From Cornus controversa (taxonomy: Eukaryota; Streptophyta; Magnoliopsida; Cornales; Cornaceae), in the NCBI GenBank assembly GCA_026545225.1, contig CM048845.1:30941001-31005000 (forward strand): a stretch of DNA of 64,000 nucleotides. The letters are read 5' to 3'. The notes under the pieces were generated by a model. That model did no database searches. It was given only the letters and a program-made list of their open reading frames with translations, and had not been told where the DNA came from. The position numbers and the translations under genes are program-made. Positions 34,548-45,523 of this stretch are shown in pieces; the first letter of the stretch is position 1, and each line of letters begins with the position of its first letter.

Positions 34548-35625
34548 GGGATAAAAATTATGGAATTATAAGTGAGATGCTCCATAAGTCAGGTTTTTCA
34601 TGGGATTACACGAGAGGCACGATACTTGTTAGTGAAGAGGTAGTTTGGAATGCTTATGCGAAGGTGAAATATATTTTGCTTTCATATTTATATACATATG
34701 TAAATCATAATTTTTTCGATGCATTGTAACACATGGTATGATATTGTCTGCTTTGGGCCTAAGCCCGCACGTTTTCGATTTTATTTTTTGATTTTGTTCT
34801 TCGATTTTACCTTTTGAAGAGAACACACTACATATAAGCATGGCAATCCACCCCGCAGGTGATTACAATCCATTCCGATTGGGTTCAGGATATGATACTA
34901 ACTGTAATACCCCACTCCAACACATGGTCCATATAAGCATGACAATCCACCCCGCGGGTGATTATAATCCATTCCGGCTCGGTTCAGGATATGATACCAA
35001 CTATAATACCCCACTCTAACACATGGTATGATATTATCCGCTTTGGGCCTAAGCCCGCATGATTTTGTTATTGAATTTTACCCCAAAAGGCCTCATACCA
35101 TTTGAAGAGAACACATTACATATAAGCACATCCCCTTCTCCACACCCAGGGGACGTGGGATTGAGCAATCCTGACATGCCCCGACAATCCACCTCGCGGG
35201 TGATTACATGCATTCTAATTGTTTTATCGTAGGAACATCCCGAATCAATACCATATTGGAGAAAGATTTCATTGAAAAATTGGGATGATATATGTTCATT
35301 TTGAAGCTCTCAGGCAAATGGAAACCAAGGAAGAGTTTAATAACTTGGAAGAGACTTCGACGACGATTGGTTCCCATAATGGGGTAAATGATGATGCCAC
35401 TAATGTTTTGGAATACTAACGTGGAAGATCCAATACCTCATCTTCGTGGGGTTTGCACTCTCGGAAAAGAAAACAACAAAGTTCAGATGCATTAGGATCG
35501 GCTTTGAGGCCTGTGGTTGAGTCACTTGATAAATTTTTATATTTTGAACCCCCAAAGGTGACTGCCAAGATGGTGTTAAGGTCCAAGGCTTGGACCAAAC
35601 ACAACTCTTCAGGCTCGTTGATTTA
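34548..35625 (+). pseudogene. Remnant of a MYB/SANT-like domain gene with an intron
   Basis: The plus-strand frame reads TWDKNYGIISEMLHKSGFSW and VSEEVVWNAYAK. This is the second half of the plant MYB/SANT-like DNA-binding domain (Myb_DNA-bind_3 type; SEML-SGFGWD then EEVWN-Y-K). The exon ends at GCGAAG followed by GTGAAA (about 34672). The next exon starts after TTTTATCGTAG at about 35232 and reads EHPESIPYWRKISLKNWDDI, as expected to follow AK. It then breaks down, with KEEFNNLEETSTTIGSHNG and RKRKQQSSDALGSALRPVVE in other frames. The N-terminal half of the domain is missing, so it is a pseudogene. Such genes include host regulators and the partner protein of Harbinger transposons. Confidence 0.7.
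34735..35210 (-). mobile_element. Decayed, partly tandem TRIM copies in the MYB/SANT-like intron
   Basis: On the minus strand this holds pieces of the same TRIM family: LTR segments (CATTTGAAGAGAACACA, TATGATATTATCCGCTTTGG), primer-site regions read inversely (GGTTCAGGATATGATACC) near 34985, and LTR termini (TGTAATACCCCAC on the plus strand) near 34905 and 35003. The order LTR piece - internal - short LTR piece - internal - LTR indicates recombination or nested insertion. Confidence 0.75.
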
Positions 35626-35629
35626 ATGA

Positions 35630-36723
35630 TCTATGATCCAAAAGAGTTTGAAGGCCTTCTCCACCTTTCCAGATGATATGAAGAAACCTTATATTTTGAT
35701 GTATTTGAACCAATGAGTAGTTTACATGTTTTTTTTCTTAGGCTCTAATTTTTCAAATGAAATATTTCTAGTTGAATTTCATTTTTCAAATGAAATCTTT
35801 GCTAGGCTCTAATAGTCAGTTGAATTCCCAGTCTTTGCAGCTACTTGGAACTGAAAGGTCAGTACCTCAAATTTTGGCTTGTGAGAAGTTCTATTCTGTT
35901 CTACTCTTGCTTTCAGGGGTGGGAAGACAGTTGCTTAGAGAAAAACCATCTTGGTTATTTCTTGTTTTCTCTAATAGGGACTCAAGGGTCTTCTCTTTTT
36001 GTGTTTATTTTCTTTATGGAAATCATGATGGTCCAACATGCTTGCAGTGGAGGAAAGAACTAGAAGGGTTTTTTCTTTTTTAGAAAGATTATAATGTTAA
36101 GAAGATGCACATATATATGGTTCTTTATTCAACTAGGGTCTTTTGAGATTTTCAATTAATTTATTTGTTCAATTTTTTTAAATGAGTTCCAATTAAGCTT
36201 AGCTCTGTTTATGGCATGCATTTCGGGCGGAATGTGATTTTTTTTATGTCAGATATGTGTGGTGACTGTTCTAGAGTTTGTTCTACCATAATTTATATAA
36301 TATATATATACACACACATGTACATATATACATTTATATGTGATTTATTTATTCAAGATGTGAGACCAAGAGAACAGAAAAAGTGAGAACAGATACTTTC
36401 ATATTGCTAGGAATGTGAATAAGTACGGGCAAAAGTCAAGAAACTCCTTCGTTAGCACCAACCTAAACCTTTAACTTTCCTTCCAAGTATTTAACTTTTT
36501 TTTTCTTTTCTTGTCTGGAAATCTCAAAATGCCCTTTAAGATGTTTGAAATGACTGAAATACCCTTCTTTGACATAATTTTTATGAACAATTTTACCCTT
36601 TCCTCAATCCCTGCCATTAAGAGTGGCAAAATTGTAAATTGATACGTTTGGTAAACGGGTCGACACAAACACGACACGTGAAAATTGCAATATTCAAATA
36701 TTATAATTTTATTCAAGCTTATA
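35630..36723. other. Intergenic, no assigned gene
   Basis: Open frames around 35772-36083 overlap each other on the same strand and have no recognisable domain. TA/CA repeats at 36298-36335. The last 90 bases contain AAACGGGTCGACACAAACACG, a dispersed plant repeat that continues beyond the Athila element (46945-47190). Confidence 0.4.
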
Positions 36724-38156
36724 TGATAAGTGTTCAATTCTATGCATTTGAACCCTCTTTATTGCATATGTTAGTTCCGTTTTTATGATTACCGAGATAT
36801 GTTTACGGTATTTTTGTGTTTTTGAGGTATTGCAGGTCTTGTAGTGAAAGGAGCAAATTTTGAGGCTATTTGCAGCTAAAGAACAAAAATTAGAAATGTA
36901 GCCAAAGGCATCTCGATCAATCGAGATGTTGATCTCGATCAATCGAGATCTCGATTGATCGAGATCTTATTTCGATTGATTGAAATCTCAATCAATCGAG
37001 ATCTAATCTCAATTGATCGAGATTCTGCAGAAGCCACTTGTCCACTTGCTCACCTGCTCTCCCACTTGCAACAAAATCTCCCTTTTTGCACGACTTAGGG
37101 GGATTATCTGACTTGAACAAGCCCCTTGGGGACCTTCTTCATACAATGGATATATATATTGATATATATATATATATATATATATATATGGTGGGCCCTA
37201 AGGTTAAAAAAGGAAGCCTTAAAGCACCAAAAAGTCACATATCTCATATATCTCTCAACACACATCAGATTATCCAAGGAGAGACTTTCGGGAGAGGAAG
37301 AGGAGAAGCTGAACCAGACCAAGAAGCTTCATCTTCTTCATCAATGGAAGAGTGCAAGGCAACCATGAGCAACTAATTTCTATACTAGGGTGTTGTTGAA
37401 GCCCCTAGCCATGTAAACATGTTCATTTTTGTAGCACTTGGGATTTGTAATTAAATGTTGATTATTTAGCCTAGTGATCATGTACACTAATACATTTTTT
37501 TTATATATTCATATGATTTTGGTTTTATTCTTGTCTTAGAGTATAATCTTCATGTGAGTGCACAACATTTGCATATTCCACAAGAAGTGCAAATGATGGA
37601 TAGATAATGGTGTTTAAATGAATGTGTTGTGTTTGTTTGTATAAACCATGCCAAGATAAGGTAGTTTGGATGCATGTAGGTTCACTTAGAGAGTAGGGTA
37701 ATTAGATAGTTAGTTAGGTTGAAGAGTTATGCTTATTGAAGATGGATTATGATAGGTGGACAAACACATTGATCTTTTGATATGTCATTGAGGTCACAAG
37801 CCTAATGACATTGTTAGGCATTTAATTAATGAATCCCATGCTTGCTACACTTATGAACATGTGAATGGCTAGTGGTGGAAACCAACCCTAGTTCTCTCTC
37901 CCATCCTTTACCCTTTAATTTTATTGTCATTTCATTCATGCAATAGTTTTTTTAAAACAAAAACTCAAAACCCTATTTTTAGGATTAAAGTGGAATTAAT
38001 CTTTCTTTAAGACAATTGCGACTAGTCCTCGTGGGATCGATACCCTCTATATAGAACCGTATCTACAAAGATTCGTGCTCTTGCGAGTGGTTAAATTATA
38101 TTTTGATAAAAAGGGCAAAATTAAGCTTACAATATAATCCGAGTTTAGCCACATCA
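36724..38156 (+). repeat. Athila 5' LTR
   Basis: It starts TGATAAGTG and ends CACATCA. 36905-37025 holds a cluster of palindromes (ATCTCGAT, 2 bases, ATCGAGAT), followed about 120 bases later by a long (TA) tract (37150-37190) that may act as the TATA region of U3. Short frames over the LTR are not genes. Confidence 0.93.
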
Positions 38157-38162
38157 AAATTT

Positions 38163-38180
38163 TGGCGCCGCTGCCGGGGA
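38163..38180 (+). promoter_or_regulatory. Primer-binding site
   Basis: TGGCGCCGCTGCCGGGGA lies six bases after the LTR end. It is the type found in Athila/Calypso-group elements, where it pairs with a cellular tRNA (reported as aspartate tRNA). The older element has the matching site at 59218-59235 on the minus strand. Confidence 0.85.
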
Positions 38181-38448
38181 CTACGGTTTTAATTGTCGCC
38201 ATTGAAAGATTAAATCTGGTTTAATTCTTTGGCTAGAAATTCTTTCATTCTTTTTGTATATATCTTGTTCTTATTGCTCAAATTTCTTGATTTTAGGTAT
38301 ACCACATAGCAGGCATCTAAAAGAGTTAAAGTTGGAACCCTTTGTGAGTATAAAGTCTGAAATTGGTGGTTTAAGTGCATTCATTTTTTTTTTTTTGTAT
38401 ATATTATTGTTTATTTTTCGTATTGAGGTGTTGTTCTACTATTAATGC

Positions 38449-41289
38449 ATGCTAGGTAGACGGTCATTGTCACTTCCTTTGCTTCCTTGTAATATTGAAC
38501 TTGAAAGAACACTTAGACAACGTAGAGGAACCTCTAGGGACCCTATATTGCCTAGGACTGAAAACATGAACCCAAATGAGAGACAACCTCCCGGACTACC
38601 TCCTTTTAATCATGAACAACCACCTCCACCTCCACCTCCTCAAGGAGAGTTGCTTATGGACTTTTACCTTCCGACTTCATTTGAAGTACCTTCATGTATT
38701 CAATTTCCGGATGTAGCGGCAAATCAATTCGAAATAAAGTCCTCCACCATCAATCTTCTTAATAGCTTCCATGGTCTCCCTAATGAGGATCCATACCGGC
38801 ACTTAGATTACTTCCTTTCTGTGTGTTCCACCATTCGTGTACCACACTTTACGGAGGATGATCTAAAGCTGCGTATGTTCCCATTCTCCTTAAAAGATAA
38901 AGCTAGAAGTTGGTTCAATTCCTTAGAACCTAACTCAATCCATTCTTGGGCGGAGATGCAAATAGAGTTCTTAAAAAAATACTTCCCAATGGGAAAGACG
39001 AGTGATATTCGGAGAGCCATCACCGGATTCACCCAAATTGACCAAGAACAATTTCATGAGACGTGGGAGAGGTTAAAAGATCTTCTTAAATCTTGTCCGC
39101 ATCATGCTGTCCCAAAATGGCAGCTAGTGCAAAGTTTTTATGATGGGGTGAGTGAGCAACATAGACAAATGATAGACTCCGCGTGTGGAGGTGGATACCT
39201 TTTGAAAAGCCCCGATGAGGCATGGAAACTTTTTCAAACCCTAAGCAATAATTCAGCTCAACGCTCCTCCACTAGGAAAGGGAAGGCCACCCAACCTTGT
39301 AGAGGAGTGCATGAAATTTCACGGGTAGATGAGGTTGCCATGCAAGTAGAAGCCTTGTCCCGAAAAATGGACCTAATCATGAAAAATGGGCTGCCTACTC
39401 CAAGCCAACCTGTTCAAAATCAGGAAGGATGTTCGTTTTTCTATAGTACCTCACATTTTGTGCGAGATTGTCCTATTATCGGGCAATCTCCCGATTATGC
39501 TCAAGAGCAAGCGAATGCCTTGTACTCTAAACAAATGAATGATCCATATTCAAACACGTACAATCCTGGTTACAAGAACCATCCTGCTTTTTCATGGAAA
39601 CCTCAAGAATCAAGTCCCTCTTTTCAAGGGTAGAATTCTTTCAATTCCCAATCTCAACAGCCTCATTATAGGCCAAATCCTCAGCCTTACCATCAAAGAT
39701 CTAATTACCAACAACCACCACCTCCTCCGAGAAGCCAAGGCTTTGAAGAAAGAGTGATAAGAAATCTTGAGGCTAATACCCGCTTATTGCAAACTCACTC
39801 TCAATCAATCTCTAAGCTTGAAGCGAATGCTCAATCTATGGCTAGGTTAGAAGCTCAAATCAGGCAACTAGCCAATGCCCTAAATAGAAGGGAGGAAGGT
39901 AAGTTGCCGAGTCAACTGGTGGCTAATCCTAAGGGTGTTCATATGATTGAAGATCCATCATCTTCATCTTATAATGCTCCTCCGGAGCAAGTTCAATCAA
40001 TCACCACCTTAAGGAGTGGTAAAGTCATCAATTCCAAGGTAGGGGAGGAAGACAGAAAGGAATCCCAAGAGCAACCCAAAAATCCAAAAGAATCCCAATT
40101 AAATCCAAAATTGTTTCCGTTAAATCCAAATGTGCATAACATCCCATTAAATCCAAAAGGAAAGGAAAGTGAAGTTGTGTTGTCATTAACTCCAAATCTT
40201 GACACTTCTTTTGAACCTCCGGTTCCTTTTCCTCAAAGATTGAAGGAACCTTCTCATTTTGGGAAGCAAGGAGAGAAAATCCAAGACATGATGGAGATCT
40301 TCAAACAAGTAAAAATCAATCTCCCTCTCCTTGATGCTATTCGACAAATTCCCTCCTATGCTAAATTCTTGAAGGACTTGTGCACTCAAAAGCCCAAATC
40401 TAGGAATAATGTTCCTAAGAAAGTCCTCTTAACTGAGCACATAAGCTCCATTTTCCAACACCAAGCCCCTCCTAAATTCAAAGATCTGGGTGCTCCGACC
40501 ATTTCGTGCACCATCGAAAATCAATCTTTTAAAAAGGCACTTCTTGATTTAGGGGCTAGTGTCAATTTGCTTCCATTCTCAGTTTACAAACAACTAGGTT
40601 TGGGGGAGCTTAAGCATACCACGGTTGTGTTGCAACTTGCCGACCGCTCGGTGAAGTAACCACGTGGCATCATTGAGGATGTAATCATTCAAGTGGACAA
40701 ATTCTACTTTCTGGTGGACTTCATAGTCCTTGACACGGAACTGGTCCAAAATCTGAATCGACATATTCCTATCATTCTAGGTCGTCCATTCTTGGCCACG
40801 GTAAACGCTTGCGTTAATTGCCGTACCGGAGTGATGGACATCTCTTTCGGGAATATGAAAGTCCGCTTGAACATCTTCAATGCTTCCCACCACACATCCG
40901 AAGACGAAAGTGAGTGCTTTTGTGTCGATGTAGTGGAAGACCTTGTTCAAGAAGCACTTCCTTCTATTCTTTCCAAGGATCCTTTAGAGGCATGCTTAAA
41001 TCACTTCAACTGTGACGATTTTGACATTGAGCAATCCATTTGTGAAGTCAACTCAATGCTCGATGTCAATACTGTCATGGATGTGCCTGATTGGAGAACT
41101 CCTAGAGAACCCTTTCCTTCGTTGATTAATTTCGTCGCTCCCCACGAAGTGGTGGAATTGAAGGACTTGAAAGACGGATCGTTGTTCAAAGTAAACGGGC
41201 AACGCTTAAAAGTGTGTGTGGATGACCAAGTCACCACCGAATATGTGGATGTCGTCACTTTGACGGATCCCGTATATTTTAACTCGTGA
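38449..41289 (+). pseudogene. Athila gag-protease with in-frame deletion of most of pol
   Basis: One reading frame is interrupted by two in-frame stops, TAG at 39631-39633 and TAA at 40657-40659. Gag (capsid) occupies roughly codons 70-270, with LRMFPFSLKDKARSWFNSLE. The zinc knuckle CSFFYSTSHFVRDC lacks its second cysteine. A glutamine/proline-rich linker and coiled-coil-like SISKLEANAQSMARLEAQIR follow. The aspartic protease has LLDLGASVNLLPFSVYKQLG then LGRPFLATVNACVNCRTGVM. After VPDWRTPREPFPS the frame passes directly into VVELKDLKDGSLFKVNGQRL, the C-terminal tail of integrase, and stops at 41287-41289. The polymerase and integrase core are missing cleanly in frame. ATG 38449 is the first in frame; a start at 38566 (MNPNERQ) is equally possible. 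Confidence 0.88.
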
Positions 41290-41454
41290 GCCGATTCGAA
41301 CGTCATGCCATAGACGTGTAAGGTGGTGTAGCCATGGTAGCTATCATGCTTCCATGATGTCCATTTTTTAATCCAAAGTAGGTTTTGTATCTAAGCAATT
41401 TTGTATCTAAGTCCCAAAAATCCAAGTCCATGAAGCATAACTTAAGCTGGCTAT

Positions 41455-41860
41455 TTTTGAGCATCTCGATTGATCGAAACCAAGATCTCGATCAATCGAG
41501 ATTTCACTCTCGATTGATCGAAATATTGCAGAGAATTCATTGAACCCAAAGTCCCGAGAGGTAGTATTCTTCGATAGCACTTCGATAGGTCCTCGATCGA
41601 TCGAAATTTTGATTGATCGAAATGGGATTTCGATTGATCGAAGTAAATTCTTGATTAATCGAAGTAAAGTCTCGATCGATCGAAATAAAATCTCGATTCA
41701 TTGAATAAATCTCGATTGATCGAAGGAAAATCTCAATTGATCGAAGCAAATCTCGATTGAGCGAAACTGATCTCGATTGATCGAAGTGGGATTTCGATCA
41801 ATCGAAATCTCGATTGATTGAGATGCACATCTCGATCAATCGAGATGCACGCGATGCCTG
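41455..41860 (+). repeat. Array of TCGATTGATCGA-type palindromic units
   Basis: About 20 copies of (A)TCTCGATTGATCGAAAT and variants in both orientations fill this 400-bp stretch between the protease frame and the last frame. The same motif is clustered in both LTRs (36905-37025 and 45705-45825). Each full unit has two 8-base arms (ATCTCGAT/ATCGAGAT) around two central bases, so it can form a short hairpin or be a dimeric protein site. A role as enhancer or promoter element is inference. Confidence 0.85.
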
Positions 41861-42107
41861 CACGTGAGGCGAATTAGTATTTAAACCGTTGGGCTTCCCT
41901 CTCATTTCAAAAGACCATCCAACTTCTCCCTTTCTTCGAGCGATCCAAGGCTTTCCCCGAGCACTGTCGCGCACTTGATCTACCATTCCTGACCATCCAC
42001 CGCCGTTCGACATAGTTCGAGATCGCCGCGAGCACACCCACGCTCTTCTCTTCGCGGCTGCGAGTGGGTCTTCTTCTGTTTGTGCCGAGCATCATCTTCA
42101 CCTTGAG

Positions 42108-42480
42108 GTAAGTGATGCATGGCTACATTTTGCGTACTTTCTCGCTATTTTTGATAGTTTTACGGCGTAATAAACATAGACAAATGATGTCGGGTTGGAT
42201 TGGTGCATTTGCGATATTCATAATGGGATTTTGCAAGTTTCGGGGGGGGGGGGGGTAGGAATGCATGTATGGGTGAGATATTACACTTTTTTTGCTTCGA
42301 ATGCTTATTGTACGGTTTGCAACCACGACCCATCGTTTCGGTTGCATCCGCTCAAGCTGTCTTGTTGAGATCGAATTCTTTTGAATACTTGTGTCAGCAC
42401 CATGGACTAGGGCCTCATTTTCAGTTTAGAATTCCTCTTATTTTATCTTGTATTTACGTAATTTTTGGAATAAAGTGTAG
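42108..42480 (+). promoter_or_regulatory. Candidate 5'-UTR intron ahead of the envelope-position frame
   Basis: A consensus donor (GAG then GTAAGT at 42108) and an acceptor (AAAGTGTAG ending at 42480) bracket 373 AT-rich bases with a G14 run (42242-42255). The intron ends 14 bases before the ATG at 42495. Splicing from here or from an LTR leader would deliver the late frame as a subgenomic message. A TATTTAAA at about 41877-41884, downstream of the palindrome array, could be a TATA box for an internal promoter. No direct evidence. Confidence 0.5.
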
Positions 42481-42494
42481 ACTGCTCCGAGATC

Positions 42495-43718
42495 ATGGCG
42501 AGGGTGAAGAATGCCCCCGGTTCTGTTCGAGACGTGCCTGGGCGAGCCTTCCGGTCTCGGAAGTTTCACCCAGAGCAGATTTTTGACTTGAGAGAGTTCG
42601 AGACACGTCCCGACAACGCATGGACCGTCACCAAGCTTAGGAGGCGTCGCCTCGACCGATTGTGTATGCCTCCCACTGACGTGGCACACGAGCGCTTAGT
42701 GCAGGTTTTCTACGAGCGCATGACCTACTCCTGCACAGCGCCGGACACATTAGAAATGGTCGTGGGCCCCACGACGATTACGATTACACCGAGCCGGATT
42801 ACGCAGATGCTCGGCATCCCTCACCAGCAGCCGCCAGACATGGTTGATCAGGACGGTCGACCGCTTTACAGGGCCGCCCTTCCAGCAGACTCGACACTGT
42901 TCTCCATCGTGATGGACATGTGTCGCAGGGTGTTTACCACGCCCAGTCACAATTGCACGTCCAAATTGATGTGCCCGAGCAGATTATGGTTCCTGGACAC
43001 CGTTCTCATCAAGAACGCGTGTCCCCTGCAGCATGTGGTAGAGCGCAGAGGCGACCTCCTCCGTTGCCTCTATGCTTTCCACATGGGCACGTGGTTTTCT
43101 GTCCTGTCATTGGTATGGGGGCAGATGTTCAAGGTCTGGGACGGCCTCATCAACAAGAGGATGCGGCGAGCAGCGAGTTGGCGGCTTCCCTTTCCTTTCC
43201 TTGTCGCCGCTTTTCTGAGCTGTGCCAGTATACCAGTTAGTGATACTGACGTTCAGTTGGCACCGCCCGCCTGCTTCACATGTACTCAGTGGGAACGGGT
43301 GAGGCGACACTTAGAGCGACAGGACCACCAGGGTGATCCACCAGACGATGTAGATATGGATGCCCCGGTGGAGATGGATGAGGGAGAGCCTGCAGGGGAT
43401 GAGTCGGATGATGAGGAGATGGAGGAGGAGGAGATGGATATTGCTGCAGAGCGGCATGACATCCTAGCGATAGGCTACTTCTACCTGGCGGCTGACGTAG
43501 AGCGGCTCCAGCAGGGTTTTGACGAGCATGTCCAGGTGACGCAGAGTCAGCTGGCAGGCATTCGGATGGACATTTCATCTCTGGCACAGGGTCAGAGGGC
43601 TATTTTAGACGAGTTCCGTGCCTTCCGGCAGGACCTGCAGTTCCTGCTTGCCGGACGAGCTTCCACCTCCACCTCTACTCCCACCGAGCCACCACCACCA
43701 CCACCCGCCCTCGAGTAG
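42495..43718 (+). CDS. Athila-type last reading frame (envelope position; plant transposon protein), 407 aa
   Basis: An intact frame between the integrase tail and the 3' LTR. Residues about 20-60 are basic (RSRKFHPEQIFDLREFE, RRRRLDRL), followed by the domain usual for this position in Athila elements (ERLVQVFYERM..., ITPSRITQMLGIP). The C-terminal third has a strongly acidic stretch (DDVDMDAPVEMDEGE to MEEEEMDIAAE), a probable coiled coil (AADVERLQQGFDEHVQVTQS) and a proline-rich end. I see no signal peptide and no clear membrane anchor, so an envelope function cannot be read from it. Codon use is GC-rich compared with the AT-rich surroundings. The function of this protein is not established. 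Confidence 0.75.
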   Translation: MARVKNAPGSVRDVPGRAFRSRKFHPEQIFDLREFETRPDNAWTVTKLRRRRLDRLCMPPTDVAHERLVQVFYERMTYSCTAPDTLEMVVGPTTITITPSRITQMLGIPHQQPPDMVDQDGRPLYRAALPADSTLFSIVMDMCRRVFTTPSHNCTSKLMCPSRLWFLDTVLIKNACPLQHVVERRGDLLRCLYAFHMGTWFSVLSLVWGQMFKVWDGLINKRMRRAASWRLPFPFLVAAFLSCASIPVSDTDVQLAPPACFTCTQWERVRRHLERQDHQGDPPDDVDMDAPVEMDEGEPAGDESDDEEMEEEEMDIAAERHDILAIGYFYLAADVERLQQGFDEHVQVTQSQLAGIRMDISSLAQGQRAILDEFRAFRQDLQFLLAGRASTSTSTPTEPPPPPPALE

Positions 43719-45510
43719 CTGCTTTTATTTGTCCTTTATGCTTTACTTTCTGTATTTTTCTTTCTTTATGTTTGATAGGCCATGTTGGCCATGTTTTCTT
43801 TCATTTTTAGTTTTTTTTTAGTATTCCAGATGCATGTACACTTTGTACTAAACTCATTTTCATATTTATGGAATACATTTATCTTTTCTGTTATACCATG
43901 TGTTATCTTTCCTGTCTTTATTTTTGCTTTCTGTCAATATATCTGTTCTCTATACTTTGACTATGTATGTAGTACCACTTGCCTAATTGTTATATGCGAT
44001 TCAGTTGATGATTTCCGTTTATTACCGCCTGGTTTAAATTCCCAATACTGTTGAGATTGCTTCAACGCAGTATGGCGGTAATAAAGAAAGGCAGCCCCTT
44101 TGCATGCTATACGTTAGCGTGCCTGGATAGTTAATATCTTATCGCATAGACCTCTTAGACAATTGGGAAACACCAGTTCAGACCCTTAGATATGCAGTGA
44201 TCTTGACATTGTCCATTTGTGCATAATTCTTTTATTATGCTCTTTTCATATACTTTTTGTTCCTTTTAATGCTCGTGGTATCCAGTTGGTGTTCTGTGCA
44301 GGTTTTTCTTATTTGCAGGATGACCGCTATTGTGGAATACCATTTTTGTCGCATTCTGCAATCCCGGTAACTTCTTTCCTTGTTCTTCTTGTCCAAACAT
44401 TGAGGACAATGTTGCATATAAGTTTGGGGGTGTGGTATGTTATACCACTTGCATATGCATGCAATGTTCAGTCTTAGTATTGAGTGTCATTGTAGAGCAG
44501 TTTTCTTGATATTTTTGCATGCTTGCTATGATGTCTTGCTTTTTAAAGGAAGTTCATTCGAATAAATGTCCGAGGTAAATGCAGCAGGTAGTTAAGAACT
44601 TTAACATTGTAAATACCCGCACTTTTGTAAGCTATATAGTAGGCTAGAATGGTCTACATTTTTGTCCAAATATGAGCACGTATAGTTCTTGCCCTAAATT
44701 TGTCCTTAACTGCACAAATTCGCACACATGCATTTTAAATTGTGGGGTATAAGTCTGATGGAGAATTTTGTAAATTTCTGTTTTTATCTGAACAACTTAG
44801 AGAATAAGTTCTTCCGGTTGTTGTAAAAAAAAAAAAACAAAACATTATAAAATAAATGAAATAAGCCTTCTCACTCAATAAACCGGATTTCTATGCCTCA
44901 AAGCAGGGAGTATTCACGTATAAGTGTGCAAGGTTGAGCAATAATAAGCGGGTGGCTTGCTTAAGTTCATCGCCTTGTAAGCTCGGTTATTAAGTCCGAG
45001 GGGTGCTTCTTCACCTAATGCCCTAAAGCCAATTGGTTTGGGAGTCATTGGCCCAATGCCGCTACATGGGCTTACAAGAAAGCCAAAAGAGCTAAGCATT
45101 GCACGGTCATCCGCACATGAGCAATCATGAAATTTTGTGATAATGAACGGCAATGGCGAGCTTTTTCAATGAGTTTTTCTCTTAAAAATAGATTTGTTCT
45201 TTTTCTTCTCCAAATATGACAAAAGCCACGCGTTAGAATGCATGTTCACTTTTCAAAGAGGATATTGGGGTCGGAATTGGTATGTTTACTCGGGTTGGCC
45301 ATTATGTGGGGACCGTCGTTTATTTGTAGCTTGTGAAAGTCCATTTTTGCTAATGACCACATAGTTCTGTAATACTTGTTGCATTTGCCAAATGTGAAAT
45401 GAACGGATGATCGCCCTTTATCTAGTTGATGACTGAGCATGATTAAACTTTTGTATAAGATAGTTAATTTTATTTTTATAATATCGCATTGCTAAGGACT
45501 AGCAATATGT
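43719..45510 (+). other. Athila 3' untranslated region with an internal polypurine tract
   Basis: Non-coding. TAAGTTTGGGGGTGTGG at about 44419 duplicates the true polypurine tract at 45511 (AAGTTTGGGGGTG). It follows TTGAGGACAATG, a motif common upstream of Athila 3' tracts. 44935-45110 and 45250-45510 have recognisable relatives in the older element (60170-60903, inverted). Confidence 0.75.
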
Positions 45511-45523
45511 AAGTTTGGGGGTG
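45511..45523 (+). promoter_or_regulatory. Polypurine tract
   Basis: AAGTTTGGGGGTG abuts the 3' LTR, the primer for second-strand synthesis. Confidence 0.85.

Noticed and set aside
37038-37376. 112-codon frame with an almost identical partner at 45838-46164
   Set aside because: Both lie in the LTRs and include the TA tract; repetition is due to the LTR pair.
42269-43587. Several other frames overlapping the 407-codon frame
   Set aside because: Shadow frames caused by the GC-rich coding sequence; they lack domains and conflict with the intact frame.
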